NCBI RefSeq assembly: GCF_033807575.1
Contig: NC_084708.1
Coordinates: 7,154,501-7,218,500 of the forward strand
From: Cydia pomonella
Taxonomy: Eukaryota > Arthropoda > Insecta > Lepidoptera > Tortricidae
DNA: 64,000 nucleotides
Direction: 5' to 3'
In this document: one piece after another, positions 23,820 through 34,720 of the stretch
Numbering within the stretch: position 1 is the first letter of the stretch
Layout of the letters: every line of letters starts with the position of its first letter
The notes under the pieces: model-generated
What the model saw: the letters and a program-made list of their open reading frames with translations, nothing else
Told to the model about the DNA's origin: nothing
The model's database searches: none
Position numbers and translations under genes: made by a program

Positions 23820-24586
23820 CGCGCGCATTCTACTATGTCAAAAGCTCATGTCTCCAACAATTTGTACCTTTGCTTGTTCGTATGGTTATACATAGTTGTT
23901 GTACTGCCTGTTCGTCAAGACGTTCATACAATAACACAGTTGGACCAAAATATATCTAAATTTACCGCAGCTCGGCCCCTTTAAGCTTTGTTTTGTCCCC
24001 ATTAGAATTGATTAGGTACAGACAATGCAGTCACAGACCAGGCGATTTTCTGTGTGTACAGGACAAATAATATCTTATCGCTATAATCGCAGCAGGACAT
24101 AATATCTTCAAAAAATTCAAGTCAAAATATTATAATAAAAACTCCAAAGGCATATCAATTGAGATGTCACAATCTAAGCCTCACACAAAAGCACAAAGGT
24201 TCATAGAGTCCTGTCTAAAGAGAAAAAAAGGTAAGGCGTGATAATAAATCTCGTTTTGAGGTGACAATTTAAGTACCTGCCGGGCTGCGAGCTCACGGTT
24301 TGACAAAGCGTAAAATAGAATCAGATTTTTTATAAATTCTAGTTACCGGTTTTTATGCTGTCTTACAGGCTATTGTAATGATCGAGGTAGTAATAATAAC
24401 TAGAAAAATGTACGGGTTAATTTTACTGGCAAGTACTATAGTATAAAACTTTGTTTAGGGTAGGTATCACGGCAGTGCAGAGATTAAGATCAATAATAAT
24501 AACAAATAATAGTATCCAACTGTTCAACTGCTTAACCAAAGTAGATCTTCTGGAAATGGTGACTAATTTCAACTACTTAAGCAACT
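23820..24586. other. intergenic, nothing recognised
   Basis: Spacer upstream of the tRNA gene, with no coding signal. Confidence 0.4.
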
Positions 24587-24659
24587 GCCCGGCTAGCTCA
24601 GTCGGTAGAGCATGAGACTCTTAATCTCAGGGTCGTGGGTTCGAGCCCCACGTTGGGCG
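24587..24659 (+). tRNA. tRNA-Lys (anticodon CUU)
   Basis: A 73-nt cloverleaf: acceptor GCCCGGC pairs with GTTGGGC (two G-U), discriminator G; D arm GCTCAGTCGGTAGAGC; anticodon loop ACTCTTAAT with CTT; T arm GTGGGTTCGAGCCCCAC. A box TAGCTCAGTCGG and B box GGTTCGAGCCC are intact. No intron. A T-rich terminator follows. The arm structure and intact Pol III boxes suggest a working gene decoding AAG. Confidence 0.95.
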
Positions 24660-24663
24660 ACTC

Positions 24664-24681
24664 TCTTTTTATATTTTTTTT
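24664..24681 (+). terminator. Pol III T-run terminator
   Basis: TTTTT within five bases of the tRNA end, then a longer T-run (TTTTTTTT) at about 24674, the standard RNA polymerase III stop. Confidence 0.75.
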
Positions 24682-24715
24682 GGGTATACTTTTACCAACT
24701 TTTATTCAGTTTCTA

Positions 24716-24775
24716 AGTCGGTAGAGCATGAAACTCTTAATTCCAGGGTCGTGGGTTCGAGCCCCACGTTTGGCG
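24716..24775 (+). pseudogene. 5'-truncated tRNA-Lys pseudogene
   Basis: Repeats the tRNA from AGTCGGTAGAGCATG to CCCCACGTTTGGCG but lacks the first 13 bases (5' acceptor strand and start of the D arm), so it cannot fold. Substitutions lie in the anticodon stem (GAGACTC to GAAACTC; ATCTC to ATTCC). The sequence after it repeats the flank of the intact gene (TTTTTTTTGGCTATACTTTTA, TTCAGTTTCTAA), so it arose by local tandem duplication of about 115 bp. Confidence 0.85.
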
Positions 24776-24834
24776 ACTTTCGTTCTGGATTTTTTTTGGC
24801 TATACTTTTATCAATTCAGTTTCTAAAAGACCGA

Positions 24835-25700
24835 TCTTTAATTTTATTCAATTTAGTAGTAGTAGTACAAATTATATGTGAGCTTTCCTGTTTTAAGTTT
24901 ATTCTTGTACAATAAAGTGTTTTACTACTACTTAATAATTTAAAAGTATAAAGTACTTTTAAATTATTAAAGTTTAGTAATGTAAATAAAATGATAAAAA
25001 GAATGAATATAATTTATTTATTTTTATCCCGTGATAATTTTAACGTGACTTGAGACTACTGGCGCCATCTTGTGTTGGTTACGTTATCCATAATCGTAGC
25101 CAAGAAGCTAGTGACAAGTAGTTATGTAAGCAACATATTGATTTCAGATGTATCGTGTAGATGGCAGTAGTAAACGGTCAAAGTTTTAGCCTATATGCAT
25201 TTTTGGTATTCAAACTTTTATTAAAGTAGTTTAATAATGCAAATAATATGATAAAAATAATTTGTATGTTTTGAATTTTTACAAAAATAAATATTGTAGA
25301 ATTTATTATGTGATAATTTTGACGTAGTAGTAATTTAAGAGTTCGCCTTTGTACAAATGATATATGCTCTTTCCTGTTTTGTTTATTCTTGTACAATAAA
25401 GTGCTTTACTACTACTCCTAATACTTAATAATTAAAAAGTAAGAAGTACCTTTAAATTATTAAAGTTTAGTAATGTTCATAAAATTATAAAAATATAATT
25501 TATCCCATGATAATTTTAACGTGACTTGAGACCACTGGCGCCATCTTTTGTTGATTACGTTAACCGAAATCTTACCAAGAAGCTAGTGATAAATAGTTGT
25601 GTAAGCAACATATTGATTCCAGCTGTATCGTGTAGATGGCAATAGTAAACGCTCAAAGTTTTATACTAAATGCGATTTTAGTGTTTAAGAGCCCTTAATC
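24835..25700 (+). repeat. tandem duplication of about 0.5 kb
   Basis: 24856-25195 is repeated at about 25360-25690 with indels. Shared blocks are TTTATTCTTGTACAATAAAG, GATAATTTTAACGTGACTTG, CTGGCGCCATCTT, AAGCAACATATTGATT and GTATCGTGTAGATGGC. A third partial copy of the middle lies at 25200-25330. Noncoding. Confidence 0.75.
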
Positions 25701-26032
25701 CTTGGAGCGTTCTCCGATTTCACGAAATAACGCTCGATAGATGGCGTTGACGCTCGGTACGCGAGCGCCGGCAACGCGACGCGCGTTTCAATGCAGACTA
25801 GAATAATCTTGATAGTTTTCAATATAATTTTAAGCAACATTAATTTTAGTGTCATATGATATCATATGGGCACTCTTTATTTTATTGTATATGCTTAGTA
25901 GGTTTTTTTTATGTACACTACTACTAAGTGTACAGACTACAGAGTGTACTATAACCCTTGCTCTTTATTCTGTCTCTTTCACACCAATGGAAAATGAAGA
26001 AGTTACTAAATGACTGCAGGTATAAATAAAGT
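25701..26032. other. short spacer, nothing recognised
   Basis: Contains a CpG-rich patch (about 25735-25790) and GTACACTACTACTAAGTGTAC, a small palindrome near 25912. No gene seen. Confidence 0.35.
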
Positions 26033-26375
26033 ATATTAGTGCGATAGAGAGACAGATAGTGTTTCGTTGTCGTATCGTAAACGATTGGCATGTTGGCCAC
26101 ACACTTGCTTAGTGCCTAGCCAAAATACCAATCGTTTGCGTATATTAGTGCGATAGAGAGAGAGTAGTGTTTCGTTGTCGTATCGTAAACGATTGGCATG
26201 TTGGCTACGCACCCATGATACCTAGCCAAGAAGCCAATCGATTGCGCATATTAGTGCGATAGAGAGACAGATAGTGTTTCCTTGTCGTATCGATTGGCAT
26301 GGTGGCTACGCACCCATGCTGCGTAGTCAAGATGCCAATCGTTTGCGCACATTAGTGTTATAGAGTTTCAGTGTT
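26033..26375 (+). repeat. three tandem units of 101-109 bp, each with a hairpin
   Basis: ATATTAGTGCGATAGAGAG starts at about 26033, 26142 and 26248, and a fourth shortened start is at 26349, giving spacings of about 109, 106 and 101. Each unit holds CGATTGGCATGKTGGC and, 20-30 bases later, its complement GCCAA..GCCAATCG, so each unit folds on itself. Noncoding. Confidence 0.8.
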
Positions 26376-28820
26376 ATTTGAAATCACGTTAGGGTTTGTA
26401 TTATTATTTTTGACCCGAATGAAGTCCATCCAAGTTCTTATGATGGAGTCAGGAGTTGGTCACCAGAACTCCTAATCTACTCATTATAATTCCATCGTGC
26501 TTGGGCTCAAAAGATTTGCCCTGACGAACACCATCGATCTAGATGAGGTCCAGGGTCTCATGACGGAGTCAGGAGTTGGTCACCAGAACTCCTAATCTAC
26601 TCATTATAATTCCATCGTGTTTGGGCTCAAAAGATTTGCCCTGACGAGTACCATCGATCTAGATGAAGTCCAGGGTCTCATGATGGAGTCAGGAGTTGGT
26701 CACCAGAACTCCTAATCTACTCATCATAACTCCATCGTGTTTGGGTTCAATAGATTTGCCCTCACGAGCACCATCAATCTAGATGATGTTCAGGGTCTCA
26801 TGATGGAGTCAGGAGTTGGTCACTAGAAATCCTAATCTACTCATTATAATTCCATCGTGTTTGGGCTCAAAAGATTTGCCCTGACGAGTACCATCGATCT
26901 AGATGAAGTCCAGGGTCTCATGATGGAGTCAGGAGTTGGTCACCAGAACTCCTAATCTACTAATTATAATCCCATCGTGTTTGGGCTCAAAAGATTTGCC
27001 CTGACGAACACCATCGATCTAGATGAGGTCCAGGGTCTCATGATGGAGTCAGGAGTTGGTCACTAGAACTCCTAATCTACTCATTATAATTCCATCGTGT
27101 TTGGGCTCAACAGAGTTGCCCTGATGAGCACCTTCAATCTAGATGAGGTCCAGGGTCTCATGATGGAGTCAGGAGCTGGTCACCAGAACTCGTAATCTAT
27201 TTATCATAACTCCATCGTGTTTGGGCTCAATAGATTTACCCCGACAAGCACCATCAAATTACCATTATGATGAATAGATTAGGAGTTCTGGTGACCAACT
27301 CCTGAGTCCATCATGAGACCCTCGACTTAATCTAGATCGATGGTACTCGTCAGGGCAAATCTTTTGAGCCCAAACACGATGGAGTTATGATGAGTAGATT
27401 AGGAGTTCTGGTGACCAACTCCTGACTCCATCATGAGACCCTGGACCTCATCTAGATTGATGGTGCTCATCAGGGCAAATCTTTTGAGCCCAAACACGTT
27501 GGAATTATAATGAGTAGATTAGGAGTTCTAGTGACCAACTCCTGACTCCATCATGAGACCCTGGACTTTATCTAGATTGATGATGCTCGTCAGGGCAAAT
27601 CTATTGAGCCCGAACACGATGAGGTTATGATGAGTAGATTAGGAGTTCTGGTGACCAACTCCTGACTCCATCATGAGACCCTGGGCCTCATCTAGATCGA
27701 TGGTGTTCATCAGGGCAAATCTATTGAGCCCAAACACGATGGAGTTATGATGAGTAGATTAGGAGTTCTGGTAACCAGCTCCTGACTCCATCATGAGGCC
27801 CTGGACCTCATCTAGATTGATGGTGCTCGTCAGGGCAACTCTATTGAACCCAAACACGATGGAGTTATGATGAGTAGATTAGGAGTTCTGGTGACCAGCT
27901 CCTGACTCCATCATGAGACCCTGGACCTCATCTAGATTGAAGGTGCTCGTCAGGGCAACTCTATTGAGCCCAAATACGATGGAGTTATGATGAGTAGAGT
28001 AGGAGTTCTGGTGACCAACTCCTGACTCCATCATGAGACCCTGGACCTCATCTAGATCGATGGTGCTCATCAGGGCAAATCTTTTGAGCCCAAACACGTT
28101 GGAATTATAATGAGTAGATTAGGAGTTCTAGTGACCAACTCCTGACTCCATCATGAGACCCTGGACTTTATCTAGATTGATGATGCTCGTCAGGGCAAAT
28201 CTATTGAGCCCGAACACGATGAGGTTATGATGAGTAGTTTAGGAGTTCTAGTGACCAACTCCTGACTCCATCATGAGACCCTGGGCCTCATCTAGATCGA
28301 TGGTGTTCATCAGGGCAAATCTATTGAGCCCAAACACGATGGAGTTATGATGAGTAGATTAGGAGTTCTGGTGACCAGCTCCTGACTCCATCATGAGACC
28401 CTGGACCTCATCTAGATTGATGGTGCTCGTCAGGGCAACTCTATTGAACCCAAACACGATGGAGTTATGATGAGTAGATTAGGAGTTCTGGTGACCAGCT
28501 CCTGACTCCATCATGAGACCCTGGACCTCATCTAGATTGAAGGTGCTCATCAGGGCAACTCTGTTGAGCCCAAACACGATGGAATTATAATGGGTAGATT
28601 AGGAGTTCTAGTGACCAACTCCTGACTCCATCATGAGACCTTGGACCTCATCTAGATCGATGGTGTTCGTCAGGGCAAATCTTTTGAGCCCAAACACGAT
28701 GGGATTATAATTAGTAGATTAGGAGTTCTGGTGACCAACTCCTGACTCCGTCATGAGAACTTGGACTTCATCCGGGTCAAAAATAATAATGCAAACCCTA
28801 ACGTAATTTCAAGTGAAAAT
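26376..28820. mobile_element. giant fold-back element of 120-bp satellite units
   Basis: Outer inverted repeats TTGAAATYACGTTAGGGTTTG plus TTATTATTTTTGACCC close both ends (26378-26440 and 28757-28818). Between them a satellite unit of exactly 120 bp (GGAGTCAGGAGTTGGTCACC, CTAATCTACTCAT, GATCTAGATGAAGTCCAGGG) is repeated 7 times forward (to about 27258) and then 13 times inverted. Units are highly similar. A TAA recurs in the only repeating frame of most units, so the short open frame near 27879-28097 is a chance loss of that stop. Fold-back transposons have such long, internally repeated arms. No transposase or clear target duplication is visible. Confidence 0.85.
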
Positions 28821-28849
28821 GCGTTTTTCAGAAAATCGCAGCCAAATAA

Positions 28850-29020
28850 CACTAGACCTTACTCATAGTGTTGTGTTCCTGCCGGTGAGTAAGGTTGCCA
28901 GAGCTCAACGAGGGTGGGAGGGGGTTAGGGTCGGCAACGCGCATGTAACTCCTCTGGAGTTGCAGGCGTACATATGCGGGCCGTATGCTTGTTTGCCACC
29001 GACTTAGTATTAAAAAAAAA
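28850..29020 (+). mobile_element. SINE-like retroposon family L, copy 3
   Basis: Starts CACTAGACCTTACTCATAGTG and ends in an A-run. It lacks an internal segment of about 30 bases (GGCTACGGAGACTGCTTACC region), leaving GTACATATGCGGGCCG. It begins 30 bp after the satellite fold-back. Confidence 0.75.
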
Positions 29021-31260
29021 GTAACACTGAAAATCCATCAATAAGCGAGTCTGTTAGGCATACTGTAAAAAATGAACTTTTATTAAGATTTTCTAATCGC
29101 AGTATATAGCACTTCTCGGAACTCCGTAGCTGATTACGATCGCAACGAATGCCTGACAATCGAGCACAGGTCCGTCCTCTAAGCGCGCTCCGCGCGGACT
29201 GAGAGCGGGGCGTCGCTGCTGCGTGATTTATACGTGTTTTAAAAAAATATAAATTTACGGCAATGTAGGTCCCATAGTTACGATTTTTTTTTTATAGGTT
29301 AACATAAAGTTACAGTTTGCTATAATATTATTTTTAAAGCAAAATATGCGTACAATTTGCGGAAATAAAATATAATAAAACCCTGTTTTCGCCAAAAAAA
29401 TGAAGAAAACTCGGAAGGTATTTTATCAGTTTTTTCAAATGAATCTTCGATTGTTAATCATTCCAGCCCCTCGTACGAGATATGTTGAATCAAATTGTAG
29501 TCATTCATGTACCAAATGATTCTTGTTTATAGCAAAATTGAGAACCGAAACGCCACATCTCACTGCAAAATTTGGAAAAGACTCCCAAAAAACCTCATTA
29601 AAAAAGAGGTTTAAAAGAGAAAATGAAAATTTGAACTGTTGGAGCCCCTAGTTTAGGAAACGATTATTTAAGTACGTTATCAGTTTTTGAATAAATACTA
29701 ATAGTTACGTCGTAATCTTGAATGAAAAAGGAAGCATTTTACAAAATACGCTCGTCTGTAGGAATAAGGACTCTTAAAGTAAAAACCCGAGATAATTTTT
29801 AATAACTTTAACAACTTAACAGACAAATAAAATAAAGAAACAAAGAATTGGTTCTCATGAGATAAAGCTTCTTTTGGCTTCGACAAAGGATAAGCTTCAA
29901 TTCCAGAACGACTTAAGCATGTTTTAGTCATAGCGTCGGCGTCGTAGTACCTAAATAACTAAACTGCAAAGTTTTTGTGCCATCGCCATCATTGTTGTCC
30001 AATTTAGAGTTTCCAAATAATATGTATGTAGTTACAAACATTGGCATATACAGGTTGATTCAGGAGACGTAAGCAGGATTAAGACTGCCCATTCAGTAAA
30101 TCTAAAGCAACTAATTTGTACCAGTATTTGTAAGATTAACGTTAATTTATTTTTTACTGTTCAAAAAAGTATTAGTTAATTTACGGCAATTATGGTCACC
30201 CTCTCTGTATCATCCATAATAACTATAATAAGTGACAAAATTTAATGTCATCGGAGTCTGGTTACTTTTGAAAAATCGTATCTTACTCAAGTGTGACATT
30301 TTATTTTCTTCATAATCAAAGTGCTGTCATAACGGTTAAAGAGTTTGCGGTTTTATCTTTGTTGTTTTAAGTGTTGTTGGGTGTCCGTCCATGATTGCGG
30401 ATAATTAAATTTCATAAAAATGTTGTGTAAAAATTATTACAGAAAAAAAATAACACGTCACGTAATGTAAAGGATAGTATTATAGTCTACCGTTTTTTCT
30501 ACTACATTATTTGTATATAAATACTGTAATGTAGGTATGTAATAACAAAAAAATTACAATAATGTGCCACAAGGAATTAATCCAAAATTCAAAATTATTT
30601 CTTATAGCTATAATTATAAGCAAGAAAATCATAAATCACAATAAATATGGATCTTTTTTGTTATTTACTCATTTCTGTGAGTGTGGTGGTGGTAATGACA
30701 GTGCACAAGATATAAACAAGTATCTACTCATCCATACCCTATACCTATAGATAAATACACCTACCTACGCGATTCATACTAACTCTAATTATACCTTTAT
30801 TATTTGTTTTGGTCATAGTCACTTAACGCCTCGTGAAGATAATAAAAAAAAAATTACAAGTTTGACCCACAAAAAAGGGTAGGTACTTAGAGGTATTTCT
30901 TGGAGGCAGCAGGAGGTTGTTTGTAGGGTAAATGATCTAAGTACCTATAAGAAAAACGTAGCGTGAATTAAAGCCACCCAAGAGACTTATTTTAATGCAA
31001 CTTGATTAAAACTATTTGGTAAGTCAAATACGAGTAGGTATCCTACTTGGTACGAACCCTGCGTCAGAGTTAGGTTATTGATGGAATTCAAACGGAGTTT
31101 AATTTACAGAAAACTTCTTGTCATCACGAAAACAATACATTCACACGTGTCTTATATATATTTATACCTAAACCACGGCACCTTGAGACAAAAGAAGTTA
31201 CTTTTGAACATCATTGCGGTAATTACTTCCTGTGGGACATCGTTTAGAGCAATCTCGTAG
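29021..31260. other. intergenic, upstream of the secreted-protein gene
   Basis: No exons recognised. A CpG-rich patch at about 29150-29225 (AAGCGCGCTCCGCGCGGAC) stands out from the AT-rich background. Confidence 0.4.
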
Positions 31261-31261
31261 T

Positions 31262-31270
31262 TTATATAAG
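31262..31270 (+). promoter_or_regulatory. TATA box of the three-exon secreted-protein gene
   Basis: TTATATAAG lies 44-52 bases before the ATG. With the usual TATA-to-start distance near 30 bp, transcription would begin around 31293 and leave a 5' leader of about 20 bases. The spacing is the evidence; no start site is mapped. Confidence 0.65.
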
Positions 31271-31313
31271 TCTGCGCACACGCAACGCCGCCTTTACTTG
31301 CAAGGACGACGCC

Positions 31314-33052
31314 ATGGCTGCTCTCTTCTGCTTCACGATTTGGAGTAAGGCTAGATTTATCGGAGCGAGTAAATTGTTCAAAAATATGAACGTACGTAAT
31401 ATATATTGAACGTGCACTGGAGACAAGAGGTGTGTTAAGATATTTGTGAACACTTTGGCCACTCCGATATCATTGAACCATGTTTTATTTGAACACGTGT
31501 TTGTATACTTGGACAATGGACAGTCAAATAGGTTCCCAGTAAAGACAGGGGTCGCAAAATATATGAGAAGAAGTCAAAAACCAATTGTAGAACAAATCAT
31601 GTGTTTTAGAAAGCTCAAAGAGCCGCAAATGTTGTTTCAAATTGTCCAAGTACTCTTTGAATTTTCTTAGTGACTTGAAGAGCTCACGATCTGCGGTTTG
31701 CTGACCCGTAGACTAAGATTTTTTTGTTAAGAATAGAGTACCTATTTCAACAATTTCTGAAGGATTGTCAAAGAGTTGCATCATAATGATAGTAATAGTT
31801 AGTGGTGACCACTTACTAGCACGGTACTATACTTGCCGCAAAACTAACTGGCGACTGAGATCATAATGCTATTCCTTTACCCTTGTTAAGGCCAACCAAG
31901 AGTGAAGGAGATGGCATTATGACTTGACTTGCCACTTAGTTTTGGGGCATACACTATAAATGTTAAATAAAACTAACTGCCAAGTGAAAAATATTGGCAT
32001 TACATGCAATATTTAGTAAAATACAACTAAATAGTCAGATAGAAGATAGCACTAGTTTCCCGCTTCTGGTATTTGGTAAGATATTAAAATTGTATCTACC
32101 TTTGCTTGTTTCAGTATTAGTGTCATCGAGTCAAAGTATTTCATCAAAATTGGACTTTGATGAGACTGCTGAATCATCTTCCTCCATAATGACGAACACA
32201 AGCCAACCCAACGATGAGGATGTAGAAGTGAAACACACAATAGTTGTATCTACCAAACTAAAGAATAATAATAGGAGAGGCTTACATTCTTCAAATGATG
32301 GTATGTATTAAGTATTATAAAGTGTATAAAAGCTAGACAACTTTGGAAACAAATCAAATTATTTTTATCAAATATCTTCAAATCTTCATCACTGGAAGAC
32401 TTAGTCACCTTTTCTTTAGAATATGACATCTATTTCAGTTTATAAATATACTATAAGAATTCCCACTTGACTACAAAACCATAAACCCTTGTTTACCTTA
32501 TTTTCCGCTTTATAGCACCGGAATTATTTCTATTAATGTTGTTTTTCAGGGAACTCAGGAGCTTTAACATACAATATAGGCCGTACAGCAAACAAACAAG
32601 AAGATAGCAGTGAAGTACCCATCCTCTACGGTCTAAAATCAGTTGAAACCACGCAGTTAAGAACACCCGACTCCCGTTTCAAAAGCAGAGTTTACCCTGA
32701 CTCTGTATTCATAAATAGAAATATTCGAGATGACTACGACCATTATCCCAACTCTGCAACAAATCCAATAGCATGGAAACCTTCAAATTTCTTCAATAAT
32801 ATAAATTGGAGGAATCCAGACAGTGAGAACCAAGTTTATAATCCGAGACGTAATCCGGGAACAGTGAAATTTCACAGGAAAATTACCGATGATGGTATGA
32901 AGGAATTTTACTGCAGAAAATGTCAGGAATTTAGCAGAGGACTCAACCCTGTACAAAGCCCGAAAGGCTGCGTCCAGGGCAGAAATGCTTGGATTTACGA
33001 AACAACTACGCCGAAGATGAAAATTGACGGGAAATTGGCCAAATTAAACTAA
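31314..33052 (+). CDS. secreted protein with C-X2-C-X15-C tail, three exons, 239 aa
   Basis: Exon 1 is 31314-31344 (start context GCCATGG, donor GTAAGG), exon 2 is 32115-32300 (acceptor TTGTTTCAG, donor GTATGT) and exon 3 is 32550-33052 (acceptor TTTTTCAG). Both junctions are phase 1 and restore one frame. The first 18 residues, MAALFCFTIWILVSSSQS, form a signal peptide split by intron 1, which argues that exon 1 is right. The mature chain is hydrophilic, Asn/Ser-rich, with an NTS sequon at 38-40, a basic NNRRG patch, and at its end three cysteines (about 194, 197 and 213) before GRNAWIYETT. The family is not recognised. The odd cysteine count leaves one free or bridging to another chain. A frame reading through from 31994 starts at TTG and lies within intron 1. 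Confidence 0.85.
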
Positions 33053-33445
33053 TGTCGTTGTCATTGTGTTTCATTGAAGTCTCGGCGATGCTGGCCGGCG
33101 CTGATGTTATCTATAGAGACCTTGATACTAATGTTCAGGATGTGACCGGTGTACACACTCCTAATGAGAATATTATAATGATATCTTGAGTGATCTGTGA
33201 CGCATCTAAATACCTTCTGGTTTTCTTATACTTTGAATTTACTCTTTTAATCAGTTTAAAGTAACCTCCTAAGAAAAGACCCCATGTACATTTTTTTTAC
33301 ATAATCCACAATCTATTTTGAGCTTTTATTGAATAACAAAGAGTTCCAAATTCAAAAAATCACATGTCACACAATCCTCGCTTACACAAACAAAATAACA
33401 GAATATGTAAACATGTTTCCCAAAAGTGCAATTATACATGCACCT

Positions 33446-33451
33446 AATAAA
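33446..33451 (+). terminator. polyadenylation signal AATAAA
   Basis: AATAAA about 395 bases after the stop codon of the three-exon gene, the first canonical signal downstream on this strand. Confidence 0.6.
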
Positions 33452-33469
33452 GATTTTATATCTGTATAG

Positions 33470-34539
33470 GTATCGCAAATTCGATATAGTCGATATATTC
33501 TTGGTGGGAATAAGTAGGCACCTAATATTGATCCCAACAAAATCATTTTACGTAAAGTTTTATCTTATAGAACCTTGAATTTTTTTAATTTCTACAAATC
33601 AGGTTGATTTTATAAGTTCTAACATGGAGCCGGCACAAGGCGTACATAGTACATGGTACATGCGTACATGGTAATTATAATAGTAATTATTAATTACTAC
33701 GTATTGTTTGTCACAACTCCAGTTAACTCCAGTCTTGTCTATATGACAGCACCGAAAGAGTTAATCTATATTTAAAAAAACTTTAGAACCACGAGATTTA
33801 ATTAGGTATGGAAAAATAAATTTGTTGAAACACATTATTAACGTAGGTTTGAAATAAAACAAAACGGCAAAATACCTTAAATAACATTTATTTTTCAAAT
33901 AAAATAACTAGTGCTTTATATAATTGTCTTATCCAGTGTGTAAATATAGGCATTAAGAGAGTCACAGCACATTTATTGCTTAGGAATTATTTATCAACAA
34001 TATTCTTATAATTCGAAACACATGTATCACAATACTTTGAAATAACATATTTCCATTCTCTCATTGCCAGAAAGATGCTTTATCAAATGTGACCATATTG
34101 ATCAACATTTAGACTAACAACAATAATACTAAAGTGCCACCCTACTAATAAATAATTTGTGCCTTTAACTAAAAAGATGCATGTGATACACACTTTTATG
34201 TAGGGATTGTAGGGGTACATACAAAAACAGTTTTACAGTACATTCATCGCTAGAAAAATGAGTCGGGCTTTAAATAAGTCAGCTAGAAACCCGCGGCAGA
34301 TCGTGTAAATTGCTTATTTTCCCTTCACCAGGAGGCCTAGACTAAATGCGCCACAGTGAAAGTGCATTTGCCCCAACTGACTCAACTCATTTTACTTGTG
34401 TCAGGTTAATTTTGCGACGTTTTTTGGCCATTATTCTGCATCTACATTTCATCAAAGTGTTTCCACTTACTCATTCCATTAATAACAGTAATTGTAATTA
34501 GAATAATGACGCTAAAACGCGCAGTTAATATGCTATATG
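33470..34539. other. spacer between convergent genes
   Basis: AT-rich, no exon recognised. TTTATT (AATAAA on minus) near 33889 is a possible distant poly-A signal for the seroin-like gene coming from the other side. Confidence 0.35.
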
Positions 34540-34720
34540 GGGGCATTCCACAAAAAGGTCTTTGTCGGGGACGTGGCGCGTATGGCAGCTACCTTAATGA
34601 CCTGTAGACATCTCTTTATATCGTTGAATTTAAGCAAACGTTATCATGACAAGTATCGGCATCTTAACTTTATCAGAATTGTTAAATAAGTTTTTTCTAA
34701 AAAAAATCATTTCTGATGCA

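Noticed and set aside
26033..26375. CRISPR-like regular repeats
   Set aside because: Whole units repeat without unique spacers, in a eukaryotic context.
27879..28097. 72-codon frame with a 40-residue repeat in the satellite
   Set aside because: Other units carry a TAA at the same position; this frame exists only because one unit changed it to TAC.
31994..32311. 105-codon frame as the first exon of the secreted-protein gene
   Set aside because: It begins at TTG. A TTTCAG acceptor inside it and the exon at 31314 give a better signal peptide and start.
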